This document shows positions 35,423 to 43,233 of a stretch of 64,000 nt of DNA, in pieces. This DNA is from Comamonas testosteroni (GTDB lineage Bacteria > Pseudomonadota > Gammaproteobacteria > Burkholderiales > Burkholderiaceae_C): NCBI RefSeq assembly GCF_003569915.1, contig NZ_KZ984444.1, positions 62,001 to 126,000 of the forward strand. The letters run 5' to 3'. Position numbers and translations under genes: made by a program. The notes below the pieces were generated by a model, which saw only the letters and a program-made list of their open reading frames with translations, had not been told where the DNA came from and did not search any database. How positions within the stretch are numbered: position 1 is the first letter of the stretch; each line of letters starts with the position of its first letter.

Positions 35423-38140
35423 ATGAAAAGCGAGGGGGGGCATTCTCGCGTCACACCCTGGGTGCTCGTCACTCTCTACGTGTGCGCAGGAATGATTTGG
35501 TTGGCTGCGCAAGCCTGGGTGCTCGACTATTTTGATGTATCGGCACACCAACAGGGCGTGCGCTGGCAGATAGGCCTGTTTCTGGCTTGGTTGCTGGTGA
35601 CGGCGCTGGTCGCTGGCTGGCTGCTCAAACGCAAGCAGCGGGCCGATCAGGTGCGTCGCGAAACCGCTCAGGAGCTGGAATTGGTCGTGCGCCACGCACC
35701 GGCCGGGATGGCCCGCGTGCATGTGGGCGGCGGCGAGATCGCCTGGGCCAACGCCAAACTGGCCGGCTGGCTGGGCCGCAGCGTGGAATCCATGCGCGGC
35801 CAGGATTTCCGCGTCCTGGTGCCTGCCGATGACCCGGCCGAGGTGTCGTTGCAGCTCGAACGCCTGCTGGATGGCAGCTCCGACTACTTTCAGGTGCTGC
35901 GCGAGTGTGTGAACGCCACCACGGGCAAGGTCACGCCCGTGCTGTGCACGACCAGCCGTGTGGCATCTTCGGGCGTGCGCGGGCCGGTGGCGCTGGTCTG
36001 CGTGCTGCAGGACCTGAGCGAGATGGTCAACGCCCGCAACGCCATGTCGCGCAGCGAGACCATGCTGCGCATGGCGCTGGAGGGCAGCGGCAACGGCGTA
36101 TGGGAGTGGGAAGCCAAGGAAGGCAAGCTCAACTTCTCTGCCGGCATGAGCACCTTGCTGCGCTACAAGGGGCAGGACCTGGCCCATGACTTCGACTTCT
36201 ACCAGCGCCTGCACCCCGACGACGCGCCTGCCGCGCGCCAACTGGTGCTGGATGCTCTGGAGCAGGGCCGCATGCTGGTGCTGACGGCGCGGCTGCTGTG
36301 CTTTGACGGCATGTACCGCTGGTTCCGTGCGCGCGGTCAGGCCCACAGGGATGTGGATGGCCGCCTGCTGCGCATTTCAGGCCTGCTGGCCGACCAGACC
36401 GCCAGCCGCGAGGCTGACGAGCGCCGCCGTCTGGCGGCCACGGTGGTGGACAACACCATCGAGGGCGTGGTGGTGACCGATGCGCACAGCCGCATTCTTT
36501 CGGTCAACAGCGCATTTACCCGCCTGCTGGGCTTTACCGAAGCCGAGATGCTGGGCCAGACCCCGCGCATGTTCAAATCCGGCCGCCATGGCAAGGAGTT
36601 CTATGACGCCATGTGGGCCAGCATGCATGCCACTGGCCACTGGCAGGGCGAGATCTGGAACCGCCGCAAGAATGGCGAGATCTTCCCCGAGCGCATGTCG
36701 CTCAGCGCCGTCAAGGATGCGGCGGGCATCGTCACGCACTATGTCTGCATGTTCACGGATATTTCGTCCGAGAAAGAGCGCGAGAAGCAGCTCGAGTTTC
36801 TTGTGCATCGCGATGTGCTGACCGGCCTGCCCAACCGTGCGCAGTTCACGCGGCTGCTGGATGAGGCGGTGGAGCGCAGCTCCACCACCGGCCGTTCGCT
36901 GGCCGTGATGCTGCTCAATATCGACCGTTTCAAGGACGTCAACGACAGCTATGGCCACTCCATCGGCGACGAGGTGCTCAAGCACATTGCCGCGCAGGTG
37001 CAGGGTGCGCTGCGCAGCGACGACCTCATTGGCCGCTTGGCGGGCGATGAGCTGTGCGTGGTGGCGCAGAACCTCGATGGCGATGACGACGCCGTGGACG
37101 TGGCCGAGCGCCTGATGGCCGCTGCCGCCAAGCCCTGGACCACGCCCGATGGCCTGTCCGTGGTGGTGAGCGTGAGCGTGGGCATCTGTCTGTACCCCGA
37201 CCATGCGCTGACCAGCAAGGACTTGCTGCAGGGCGCGCACGCTGCGGTCTACGGTGCCAAGGACAGAGGCTCCAACGCCTGGTGCTTCTTCCACGAAGAC
37301 ATGACCCAGGCCGCCCGCGAGCGACTGGCCATGGAGGCGCGCCTGCGTCGGGCGCTGGATTTGGGTCACATGCGACTGTTCTACCAGCCGCAGGTTGACC
37401 TGAGCACGGGGCAACTGGTGGGCGCGGAGGCGCTGGTGCGCTGGATGGACCCGGACGAGGGCATGATTTCGCCCGCGCGATTCATTCCTGTGGCCGAGAA
37501 CTCGGGCGTGATCGGACCGCTGGGGCTGTGGGTGCTGGGCGAGGCCTGCCGCCAGGGCCAGGAGTGGCGCGCCGCCGGTCTGCCTGATCTGACGATTGCG
37601 GTGAATGTCTCGCTGCACCAGTTCCTGCTGACCGATATTGCTGGCGCCACGGCCGAGGTGCTGGCCGAATCGGGCTTTCCGGCGCAGCAACTGGAGCTGG
37701 AGATTACCGAAAGCGCGCTGGCCGAGCAGCCCGAGGAAGCGCTGGCCGTGCTCAACCGCTTGCGCGGGCTGGGTCTGCGGCTGGCGATTGATGACTTTGG
37801 CACCGGCTATTCGTCGCTGGCCCACCTCAAGCGCTTCCCGCTCGATCTGCTCAAGATCGACCAGAGCTTTATCCGCGACATTCCCAACAACTGCGATGAC
37901 ATGACCATCAGCAGCTCGGTCATCGCACTGGGCCATGCCATGGGCCTGAAAGTGCTGGCCGAAGGTGTGGAAACGCGCGAGCAGCTGGAGTTTTTGCAGC
38001 AAAAAGGCTGCGACTACTTCCAGGGCTACTTCTGCAGCCGCCCCGTACCGGCGGCAGACTTCAGGCAGCTGCTGGAAAAAGCGCGTGCGGGCCAGCCGCT
38101 GGTCGAGCTGCTGGCCTGCCAGCCAGATCCGGTCATCTGA
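35423..38140 (+). CDS. Membrane PAS-PAS-GGDEF-EAL protein with degenerate GGDEF
   Basis: 905 aa. Two membrane segments near the N-terminus (about 13-33 and 50-70) are followed by three PAS-type regions (about 90-210, 220-340 and 350-475). A GGDEF domain has the motif AGDEL at 540-544 in place of GG(D/E)EF, and an EAL domain has EALVRW at 669-674, the DDFGTGYSS loop and EGVETREQLEFLQ. The altered GGDEF is probably not a cyclase but may bind GTP. The EAL signature looks complete, so c-di-GMP hydrolysis (phosphodiesterase) is the likely activity. AAAGGAAAT precedes the ATG at 35423. Confidence 0.92.
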   Translation: MKSEGGHSRVTPWVLVTLYVCAGMIWLAAQAWVLDYFDVSAHQQGVRWQIGLFLAWLLVTALVAGWLLKRKQRADQVRRETAQELELVVRHAPAGMARVHVGGGEIAWANAKLAGWLGRSVESMRGQDFRVLVPADDPAEVSLQLERLLDGSSDYFQVLRECVNATTGKVTPVLCTTSRVASSGVRGPVALVCVLQDLSEMVNARNAMSRSETMLRMALEGSGNGVWEWEAKEGKLNFSAGMSTLLRYKGQDLAHDFDFYQRLHPDDAPAARQLVLDALEQGRMLVLTARLLCFDGMYRWFRARGQAHRDVDGRLLRISGLLADQTASREADERRRLAATVVDNTIEGVVVTDAHSRILSVNSAFTRLLGFTEAEMLGQTPRMFKSGRHGKEFYDAMWASMHATGHWQGEIWNRRKNGEIFPERMSLSAVKDAAGIVTHYVCMFTDISSEKEREKQLEFLVHRDVLTGLPNRAQFTRLLDEAVERSSTTGRSLAVMLLNIDRFKDVNDSYGHSIGDEVLKHIAAQVQGALRSDDLIGRLAGDELCVVAQNLDGDDDAVDVAERLMAAAAKPWTTPDGLSVVVSVSVGICLYPDHALTSKDLLQGAHAAVYGAKDRGSNAWCFFHEDMTQAARERLAMEARLRRALDLGHMRLFYQPQVDLSTGQLVGAEALVRWMDPDEGMISPARFIPVAENSGVIGPLGLWVLGEACRQGQEWRAAGLPDLTIAVNVSLHQFLLTDIAGATAEVLAESGFPAQQLELEITESALAEQPEEALAVLNRLRGLGLRLAIDDFGTGYSSLAHLKRFPLDLLKIDQSFIRDIPNNCDDMTISSSVIALGHAMGLKVLAEGVETREQLEFLQQKGCDYFQGYFCSRPVPAADFRQLLEKARAGQPLVELLACQPDPVI

Positions 38141-38166
38141 GCCGCGGGCCAGGGCACGGTGGAAGA

Positions 38167-39033
38167 TCAGGGCTTGCTGGCCCGGTTCTTCCACTGCTCA
38201 CGCAGCTTGGCGCATTGATCTTCCGACGCATTGCCCGCCAGCGTCAGCAGCTTGTCTGCTTCTATATTGATAGCTGTCTGTCTAGTACTTGAATAGGCTA
38301 TCGCCACTTTTTGCTTTAAATCTGCTGGCAGCCAGGTCGGCACACCGATATCGCGGCGCACATGGCCTTTGCCTGCGACCAGCAACACCGCTTTGCCTTG
38401 TGGCTGGATGCTGCGCACCGTCTGCGCCATGGCTTCATCGCGCGCCAGCTGGATGCGCGCCATGGGTGTGAACTGGGACTCGGGCAGCAGGCCGCAATGG
38501 CCGTCCTTGATGGCATCGAGCTGCAGCTGCCAGCTCGCAGCGGGCAGATGGCGGTCGTAGCGCGCTTCGCCCATGGCCTGCTTCATCTGCGTGCGCGGCA
38601 GATTGCCGCCCAGCACGGGCACGCCAGCGCGCACGGCGTTCATCACCATGGGGCCGTAGTCCTTCCAGGGCCAGCCGCCGCCGGCACCGCCTTGCTCCCA
38701 CTGCAAAGCGGTCTTGACTTCATCATCGCTGGCCGTGGCGGGCAGGCCGCGTGTGCTGCCGCCAGCGGGCGCCATCTCGATCACCAGTGCCGCCAGGCGT
38801 TGCTGGCCTGCCAGCAGGCTGACCGTCTCCGCCTCCCACTGGTGGTGGGCGCTCTGGTCATGCTGCTCGCCCAGCAAGATGACGGAGGCATCTGACCATT
38901 GGGCCAGCGTCTGCTGCCATTCGGCGCTGCTGGTGAGGGCGCTGCCCTGGTGCGCGCAGCCTGCAGTCAGCGCAGCGGCAGCCAGAGCCAGAGCAGGAAA
39001 AGAGCGAAAAGAAGCCTGTGATGTAGTCCACAT
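38167..39033 (-). CDS. ChaN-family lipoprotein (haem-binding uptake/Tiki superfamily)
   Basis: 288 aa. A lipoprotein signal ends in LTAGC, so the protein is anchored to a membrane by its N-terminal cysteine. The ChaN core is visible: SDASVILLGEQHDQSAHHQWEAETV, LAALVIEMAP, WPWKDYGPMV and AVLLVAGKGHVRRDIG. ChaN-like proteins are linked to haem binding or iron-regulated functions, but their activity is not settled. The ATG at 39033 gives the lipoprotein signal. Residues about 238-258 (LKQKVAIAYSSTRQTAINIE) are encoded by an antisense copy of the dispersed repeat, an unusual insertion near the C-terminus. Confidence 0.87.
   Translation of the reverse strand: MWTTSQASFRSFPALALAAAALTAGCAHQGSALTSSAEWQQTLAQWSDASVILLGEQHDQSAHHQWEAETVSLLAGQQRLAALVIEMAPAGGSTRGLPATASDDEVKTALQWEQGGAGGGWPWKDYGPMVMNAVRAGVPVLGGNLPRTQMKQAMGEARYDRHLPAASWQLQLDAIKDGHCGLLPESQFTPMARIQLARDEAMAQTVRSIQPQGKAVLLVAGKGHVRRDIGVPTWLPADLKQKVAIAYSSTRQTAINIEADKLLTLAGNASEDQCAKLREQWKNRASKP
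38262..38321 (+). repeat. Dispersed TAGCT repeat, copy 7, inside the ChaN-like gene
   Basis: ATATTGATAGCTGTCTGTCT, then AGTACTTGAATAGGCTATCG and CCACTTTTTGCTTTAA, ending with the same TTTGCTTTAA-type tail as copy 5. The gene reads it antisense and keeps its frame open through it. Confidence 0.65.
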
Positions 39034-39065
39034 ATATTGACCAGTCCTATCTTGAAAGACGGGGC

Positions 39066-40253
39066 ATGGCTTCGTACCTCGGAAAATTGCACCGGCTTTG
39101 CCCACCGAATTTGCCGCGATACTGCGACTTTCGTCATTGTCGCGCCTGCCGGATTCCCGTGCACTTTCCAGCCCTGCCTTCCCCCCGCTTTCTGGCCCGC
39201 GTGGCCGCCACCTTGCTGCTGGCCTGGCTGGCCGCGCAGCTATGCCTGATGCTGCACACGCCGCTGCCGTGGATGCTGGGGCCGCTGATTTCGGTCTCGC
39301 TGGTCTCGATTGCGGGTGCGCCCACGCAAAGCTGGGCCAAGTTGCGCAATCTGGGGCAGTGGACGATTGGTGGCGCTCTGGGCCTGTATTTCACGCCTGC
39401 GGTGACCGAGCTGGTCGCCGGTCTGTGGTGGGCGATTGCGCTGGCCATTGGCTGGGCGCTGCTGCTGGGCTGGGCGTTTGGCCGCTGGCTGTACCGGGTG
39501 CAGGCCGCATCCATGTTGCAGCTGCCGGGCATGACCGAGGCCAGGCTGCGCGCTACCACGTATTTTTCGGGCTCGATTGGCGCGGCGTCCGAGATGACGC
39601 TGCTGGCCGAGAAAGAACATGCGCGCACCGATCTGGTGGCCGCCAGTCACAGTCTGCGGCTGGTGATTGTGACGGTGACGATTCCGTTTGCGCTGCAATG
39701 GGCCGGTCTGCATGGCGATGCCAGTCTGGCTGCCTCCAGCATCAAGGTCGTGCAGTGGCCGGGCTTTGCCTGGCTGGCGCTGGCCACGGGGGCCGGGGCG
39801 CTGCTGATGCTCAAGCTCAAACGCGCCAACCCTTGGTTTTTAGGGGCGCTCATGGTCTCCATGGGGCTGACCATGGCGGGGATCGAGCTGTCCGCCGTGC
39901 CGCAGTGGCTGATGAATGCCGCGCAGCTGGTGATTGGTGTGAGCCTGGGCGTGCGCTTTCGGCGCGAATTCCTGCACACCGCGCCGCGCTGGCTGGCCAT
40001 GGTGGCGCTGGGCACCGTGGGGTTGATGCTGATCTGCGCCGGGTTTGCCTGGTTGCTGCACTGGGGCACGGGCCTGCCCTGGGTCACGCTGCTGCTGGGC
40101 ACATCGCCGGGTGGCATTACGGAGATGGCCATTACCGCCAAGGTGCTGCAACTGGGCGTGCCCGTGGTCACGGCGTTTCAGGTCTGCCGCCTGATTGCGG
40201 TGCTGCTGCTGGTGGCGCCGCTGTACCGGTTCTTGAATCGGGCCACTCCATAA
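39066..40253 (+). CDS. AbrB-family (putative ammonia monooxygenase-type) membrane protein
   Basis: 395 aa with about 10 membrane segments. Two halves repeat the pattern of the AbrB/YdfC family: LLAWLAAQLCLMLHTPLPWMLGPLI, then GMTEARLRATTYFSGSIGAASEM, and in the second half PQWLMNAAQLVIGVSLGVRFRREFL, GTSPGGITEMAITAKVLQLGVPVVTAFQ. The family is often labelled ammonia monooxygenase without evidence; a regulator-like or transport role is more likely. The ATG at 39066 gives a cysteine-rich 31-residue leader that may be artefactual; GTG at 39159 is an alternative start. It is divergent from the ChaN-like gene. Confidence 0.85.
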   Translation: MASYLGKLHRLCPPNLPRYCDFRHCRACRIPVHFPALPSPRFLARVAATLLLAWLAAQLCLMLHTPLPWMLGPLISVSLVSIAGAPTQSWAKLRNLGQWTIGGALGLYFTPAVTELVAGLWWAIALAIGWALLLGWAFGRWLYRVQAASMLQLPGMTEARLRATTYFSGSIGAASEMTLLAEKEHARTDLVAASHSLRLVIVTVTIPFALQWAGLHGDASLAASSIKVVQWPGFAWLALATGAGALLMLKLKRANPWFLGALMVSMGLTMAGIELSAVPQWLMNAAQLVIGVSLGVRFRREFLHTAPRWLAMVALGTVGLMLICAGFAWLLHWGTGLPWVTLLLGTSPGGITEMAITAKVLQLGVPVVTAFQVCRLIAVLLLVAPLYRFLNRATP

Positions 40254-40261
40254 TCACTGCT

Positions 40262-40495
40262 ATGAAAAAGCCTTGGCTCCTCTGTCTCATCATCAGCCTG
40301 TGCGCGGGATTGTTTCTCGGCGGCCTGGTGATGTGGATGGCTTGGGATCACAACCCCCAATGCGAGATTCACTGCGCCGAGCAGGGCATTGACTGGGGCT
40401 ACTGGCTGGCCCTGGGCGGCGGCGGGTGGCTGGTCGGCTTTCTGATCTGCATGCTGCCAGCCAGTCTGGTCATGCTGATGCTCAGAAAAAGATAG
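40262..40495 (+). CDS. Small two-helix membrane protein, unknown function
   Basis: 77 aa. The first membrane segment (LLCLIISLCAGLFLGGLVMWMAW) and the second (YWLALGGGGWLVGFLICMLPASLVMLML) flank a short loop with two cysteines (HNPQCEIHCAEQG), probably periplasmic and able to form a disulfide. The C-terminus is basic (RKR). It starts 8 bp after the AbrB-family gene, so the two are likely co-transcribed. The stop codon TAG is part of a dispersed repeat. No family is recognised. Confidence 0.75.
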   Translation: MKKPWLLCLIISLCAGLFLGGLVMWMAWDHNPQCEIHCAEQGIDWGYWLALGGGGWLVGFLICMLPASLVMLMLRKR

Positions 40496-40534
40496 CTGTA
40501 AGCGTAATAAACACAATGACTAGGCGTTAAAAAA
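40485..40534 (+). repeat. Dispersed TAGCT repeat, copy 8; supplies a stop codon
   Basis: AAAAAGATAGCTGTAAGCGT, then AATAAACACAATGACTAGGCG. Its TAG at 40493-40495 is the stop codon of the small membrane protein gene. It leads into the terminator that follows. Confidence 0.65.
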
Positions 40535-40562
40535 GCCACTCAAGAGATTGAGTGGCTTTTTT
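40529..40562. terminator. Bidirectional rho-independent terminator
   Basis: Six As, stem GCCACTCAA (40535-40543), loop GAGA, stem TTGAGTGGC (40548-40556), six Ts. It is perfect on both strands and sits between the convergent small membrane protein gene and the DUF3567 gene. Confidence 0.9.
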
Positions 40563-40578
40563 GTGGGGAGCAAACTGC

Positions 40579-40863
40579 TCAGTGGATGATCACGGGCTGC
40601 TGGGCCAGGCCTGTGTACTTGTCCAGGATTTCTTCGACCTCTTCTTCCGAAGGGGCGTCCTGCTGCCAGGCCAGGATCTGTTTCTGGAACATTTCTGCCC
40701 AGGAACCGTCCAGATAGACTTCCTTGCCCGAGCGTTTGTCCACGATCTCAAAGCCGTGGCGGGGCAGTTGATGGGCCTGGGGCTCTGTCTCGGCAACGTC
40801 TGCTTCCATGTCTGGACGCAGATGGAGCACCGCAAAGGATTCCGAGTCGTAAAGCATTTGCAT
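40579..40863 (-). CDS. DUF3567 family protein
   Basis: 94 aa. Opens MQMLYDSESFAVLHL and contains RHGFEIVDKRSGKEVYLDGSWAEMFQKQI, the core of DUF3567, a small conserved protein of Burkholderiales with unknown function. It is cytoplasmic, with no signal or membrane segment. GGGGGAAC precedes the ATG at 40863. The 285 bp upstream, between this gene and the DUF3108 gene end, hold no other credible gene. A terminator follows. Confidence 0.9.
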   Translation of the reverse strand: MQMLYDSESFAVLHLRPDMEADVAETEPQAHQLPRHGFEIVDKRSGKEVYLDGSWAEMFQKQILAWQQDAPSEEEVEEILDKYTGLAQQPVIIH

Positions 40864-41148
40864 GGTGTTCCCCCTTTCACTTCCGTTACGAGCATGGCTT
40901 CCATCTGCAGATGGAGGCCCAGTGCCGCATTTCAAGATTGAAGCGCTTGCTCTTGGCACTTCAGCACAGTATTTCATGGATTTGGGCCGCAAATGACAAA
41001 CCTTGTGTCGCGTGCCGCAGTAGGCGGGCACGCCGGGGCGAAATCGCCTGCCAGCCAAGGCGCAGCAAGGGTGTGAGCGCTTGGTGCGATTGTTGTAAAT
41101 ACGGCTTCTCAGGGTTTGTCGGGAGCGTTCAGCTCCCGTCAGCGCCGG

Positions 41149-42303
41149 TTACTGAGGTGCCGGAGAGTACTTTTTGAGCTGCAGATCGACAAAATCGTCC
41201 TGCCCTTGGGTCAGCCGAATGCGCACGGGCAGGTATTGCATGGCCGGAGCCAGCCAGACCGAGCCATGCTGGTCGCTGCTTTTGCCGGGCAGCTTGTCCA
41301 GCCGCAGAGCCAGAACGCTGCCAAAGGGTAGCTCCAGCGATTCGCTGGCGCCGATGCGGAACTTCCAGCGCGCGGCGGAGCGGGCGCTGCTGGAGGTCAT
41401 CTCGATCACGGTGCCGGGCGGATATTGCTCGGGCGCAGCGGCGATCAACGCCGAGAGCTGCAAGAACACGCTCAGCCGGTCCTGCACACCGTCGGCAATG
41501 GCGGCGTCGGCTGTGCCGCCGCTGTAGCGGGTTTTGCCGCCCGCCACATCAAAGCTGGCGGACTGGGTTTTGCGGCCCTTGTCGGTGAAGTTCAGCGGCT
41601 GCAGGCCGTGCGGGGTGATCAGCCCTTCGCTGATCTGGGCGCGCTCGCCCATCAGGAACATGCTGATGGACTGGCGCGCCTGGTAGTACTGGCCGTCATG
41701 CTGCCATTGCAACTGAGCGCCAGCCGAGTAGTGAAAGCCTTTGACCTGACCGGAGGCATTGAACTCCAGCGTGGCCGAGTTGGGCAGGGTCACGGGCAGC
41801 ACCGTGCCCGGCGGCAGCGGCGCGCCGCCACCGGGACGAACCTGGATGGGGCGGGCCGTGTCGGCATCGTTGTGCTCGGGCGGATCGGCTGGGGGATCTG
41901 CGGGGGGCGGAGCGGGTGCCGGAGTAGGTGCGGGTGCTTCTGTTTCAGGAGCTGTCTGCGTAGATTCTTCCTGGACTGGAGGCTGATTTGACTCAGATTC
42001 TTCAGATGCCGGTTCGCTGGCCGGAGCAGGCGCGGGTGGCGTTGCCGGTTTGGGGCGTGGCTTGGGCTTAGGGGCCGGGCGAGGCGCTGGCGGAGCGGGG
42101 GGCGCAGGCTCGGGTGCTGCTACTGGTGCAGGCGGCGCCGGTGGCTCGGCCTGCAGCATGCGTGTATCCATGACCACGGCGGCTGCAGGCGGTGCGGGAG
42201 TGGAGGGCAGAGCAGGCAGGCCCAGCAGCACCACGGCATGCGCGGCCAGAACCACGCCGGTGACGGGAATCAGAGCTTTGGATGCCGGGTTGGAACGGGC
42301 CAT
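41149..42303 (-). CDS. DUF3108 domain protein with long proline-rich spacer
   Basis: 384 aa. An N-terminal membrane anchor (ALIPVTGVVLAAHAVVLLGLPAL) is followed by about 110 residues of Pro/Ala/Glu/Lys (for example PAPPAPPAPRPAPKPKPRPKP), a TonB-like stiff spacer. A C-terminal periplasmic DUF3108 beta domain (about 165-384) contains LEFNASGQVKGFHYSAGAQLQW, MFLMGERAQISEGLITPHGLQPLNF and YLPVRIRLTQGQDDFVDLQL. The layout suggests a periplasm-spanning protein, perhaps linked to envelope assembly. It lies 24 bp after the IclR gene on the same strand. Confidence 0.86.
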   Translation of the reverse strand: MARSNPASKALIPVTGVVLAAHAVVLLGLPALPSTPAPPAAAVVMDTRMLQAEPPAPPAPVAAPEPAPPAPPAPRPAPKPKPRPKPATPPAPAPASEPASEESESNQPPVQEESTQTAPETEAPAPTPAPAPPPADPPADPPEHNDADTARPIQVRPGGGAPLPPGTVLPVTLPNSATLEFNASGQVKGFHYSAGAQLQWQHDGQYYQARQSISMFLMGERAQISEGLITPHGLQPLNFTDKGRKTQSASFDVAGGKTRYSGGTADAAIADGVQDRLSVFLQLSALIAAAPEQYPPGTVIEMTSSSARSAARWKFRIGASESLELPFGSVLALRLDKLPGKSSDQHGSVWLAPAMQYLPVRIRLTQGQDDFVDLQLKKYSPAPQ

Positions 42304-42327
42304 GGGCCTTGAGGTCTGCGAATGACG

Positions 42328-43125
42328 TTAATCCGTGGCGTCACTGCCGGGCAGCCAGCCCAGATCGCTGGAGAGCTGGCGGGCAGCGGCCTGCAGCGGC
42401 GCGTCGATGGCTCCACCATATTCGGGATCGAAAGTCGCCAGCGACCCCAGGGTCATCAGCCCCAGCACGATATGGCCGGAGGCATCAAACACGGGTACGC
42501 AGAAGGCCACAATGCCGGGCAGCACGGTATCGACCACGCGGGCCGTGCCGCGCTGGCGCACTTCATCCAGCATGGCGGCCACGGCCGCTTCGGTCTGCGG
42601 CAGGTCCTGGCGGTGGGCCTTGCGGGCGCGGTCCATCTCGGGCTCCAGCAGCGGCGCGGTCATCTCGCGCGGCAGCCAGGCGGCAAAGCAGCGGCCCGTG
42701 GCCGAGGCCAGCATGGGCATCACATCGCCCAGGCGCAGATTGGCGGTGACGGCCTGGGCGCATTCCTCCCAGTGCACGATGGTGGGGCCATGGTTGCCCC
42801 AGACGGCAATCGCCACCGTGTGGTTGATGTCCTGCATCAGCGCGGGCATGCGTTCGCGGGCGCGGCGCACGGGGTCCAGCCGGGTCAGCGAGGCCAGCCC
42901 GACCTTGAGCGCCATGGGCCCCAGGTCATAGCGGGAGCTGCGCTCGTCCTGCGCCACGAGGCCTATGCGCTGAAAGCTGACCAGATAGCGGTGGGCCTTG
43001 GCCGCGCTCATGCCTGCGGCGGCGGCCAGGTCCTTGAGCATCAGCGGGCCGCGCGCCTGCGCCAGGGCCTCGACCAGGGAGAAACCCACCTCTACCGACT
43101 GAATGCCTGCGCGTTCCTTGTCCAT
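42328..43125 (-). CDS. IclR-family transcriptional regulator
   Basis: 265 aa. An N-terminal winged helix (about 10-70, VEVGFSLVEALAQARGPLMLKDLAAAAGMSAAKAHRYLVSFQRIGL) precedes the IclR effector domain (about 85-255) with DINHTVAIAVWGNHGPTIVHWEE and CVPVFDASGHIVLGLMTLG. It is divergent from the fumarylacetoacetase-family gene, with a perfect palindrome in between. It likely responds to an aromatic or ring-cleavage metabolite and controls that hydrolase; this is inferred from position. Confidence 0.92.
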   Translation of the reverse strand: MDKERAGIQSVEVGFSLVEALAQARGPLMLKDLAAAAGMSAAKAHRYLVSFQRIGLVAQDERSSRYDLGPMALKVGLASLTRLDPVRRARERMPALMQDINHTVAIAVWGNHGPTIVHWEECAQAVTANLRLGDVMPMLASATGRCFAAWLPREMTAPLLEPEMDRARKAHRQDLPQTEAAVAAMLDEVRQRGTARVVDTVLPGIVAFCVPVFDASGHIVLGLMTLGSLATFDPEYGGAIDAPLQAAARQLSSDLGWLPGSDATD

Positions 43126-43127
43126 TG

Positions 43128-43165
43128 CAATAGAATTGTATTTTGTTTAGTTAAATTGATTTAAC
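43128..43165. promoter_or_regulatory. Candidate IclR operators
   Basis: GTTAAAT-TG-ATTTAAC (43150-43165) is a perfect palindrome. A smaller CAAT-AGA-ATTG (43128-43138) lies next to the IclR start codon. Both sit in the A/T-rich gap between the divergent IclR and FAH-family genes. Binding by IclR is inferred. Confidence 0.55.
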
Positions 43166-43233
43166 CAATCGTAATTGATGCGGTGCCTCAGGCATTGTGC
43201 CTGCAGTGGCCGCCATCATGACAGGGAGCAGGC

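Noticed and set aside
35372-36346. Long open extension of the purU frame, giving a 607-codon minus-strand reading frame
   Set aside because: The extension lies antisense to the PAS/GGDEF/EAL gene, lacks conserved sequence, and the known PurU N-terminus begins at 35371. High-GC coding regions often leave the antisense strand open.
36377-38194. 605-codon minus-strand reading frame opposite the GGDEF/EAL gene
   Set aside because: Its translation is His/Gln/Ala/Arg-rich with no domain, typical of antisense shadow, and the plus-strand gene is fully supported by domains.
39098-40495. 465-codon plus-strand frame overlapping the AbrB-family gene and ending with the small membrane protein
   Set aside because: Only the last 77 codons, starting at the ATG at 40262, have natural membrane-protein composition. 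The rest is an off-frame reading of the AbrB-family gene.
40911-41177. 88-codon plus-strand frame in the gap between the DUF3567 and DUF3108 genes
   Set aside because: No ribosome site, Cys/Arg/Ser-rich shadow-like composition, and no family. The gap is best viewed as a promoter region.
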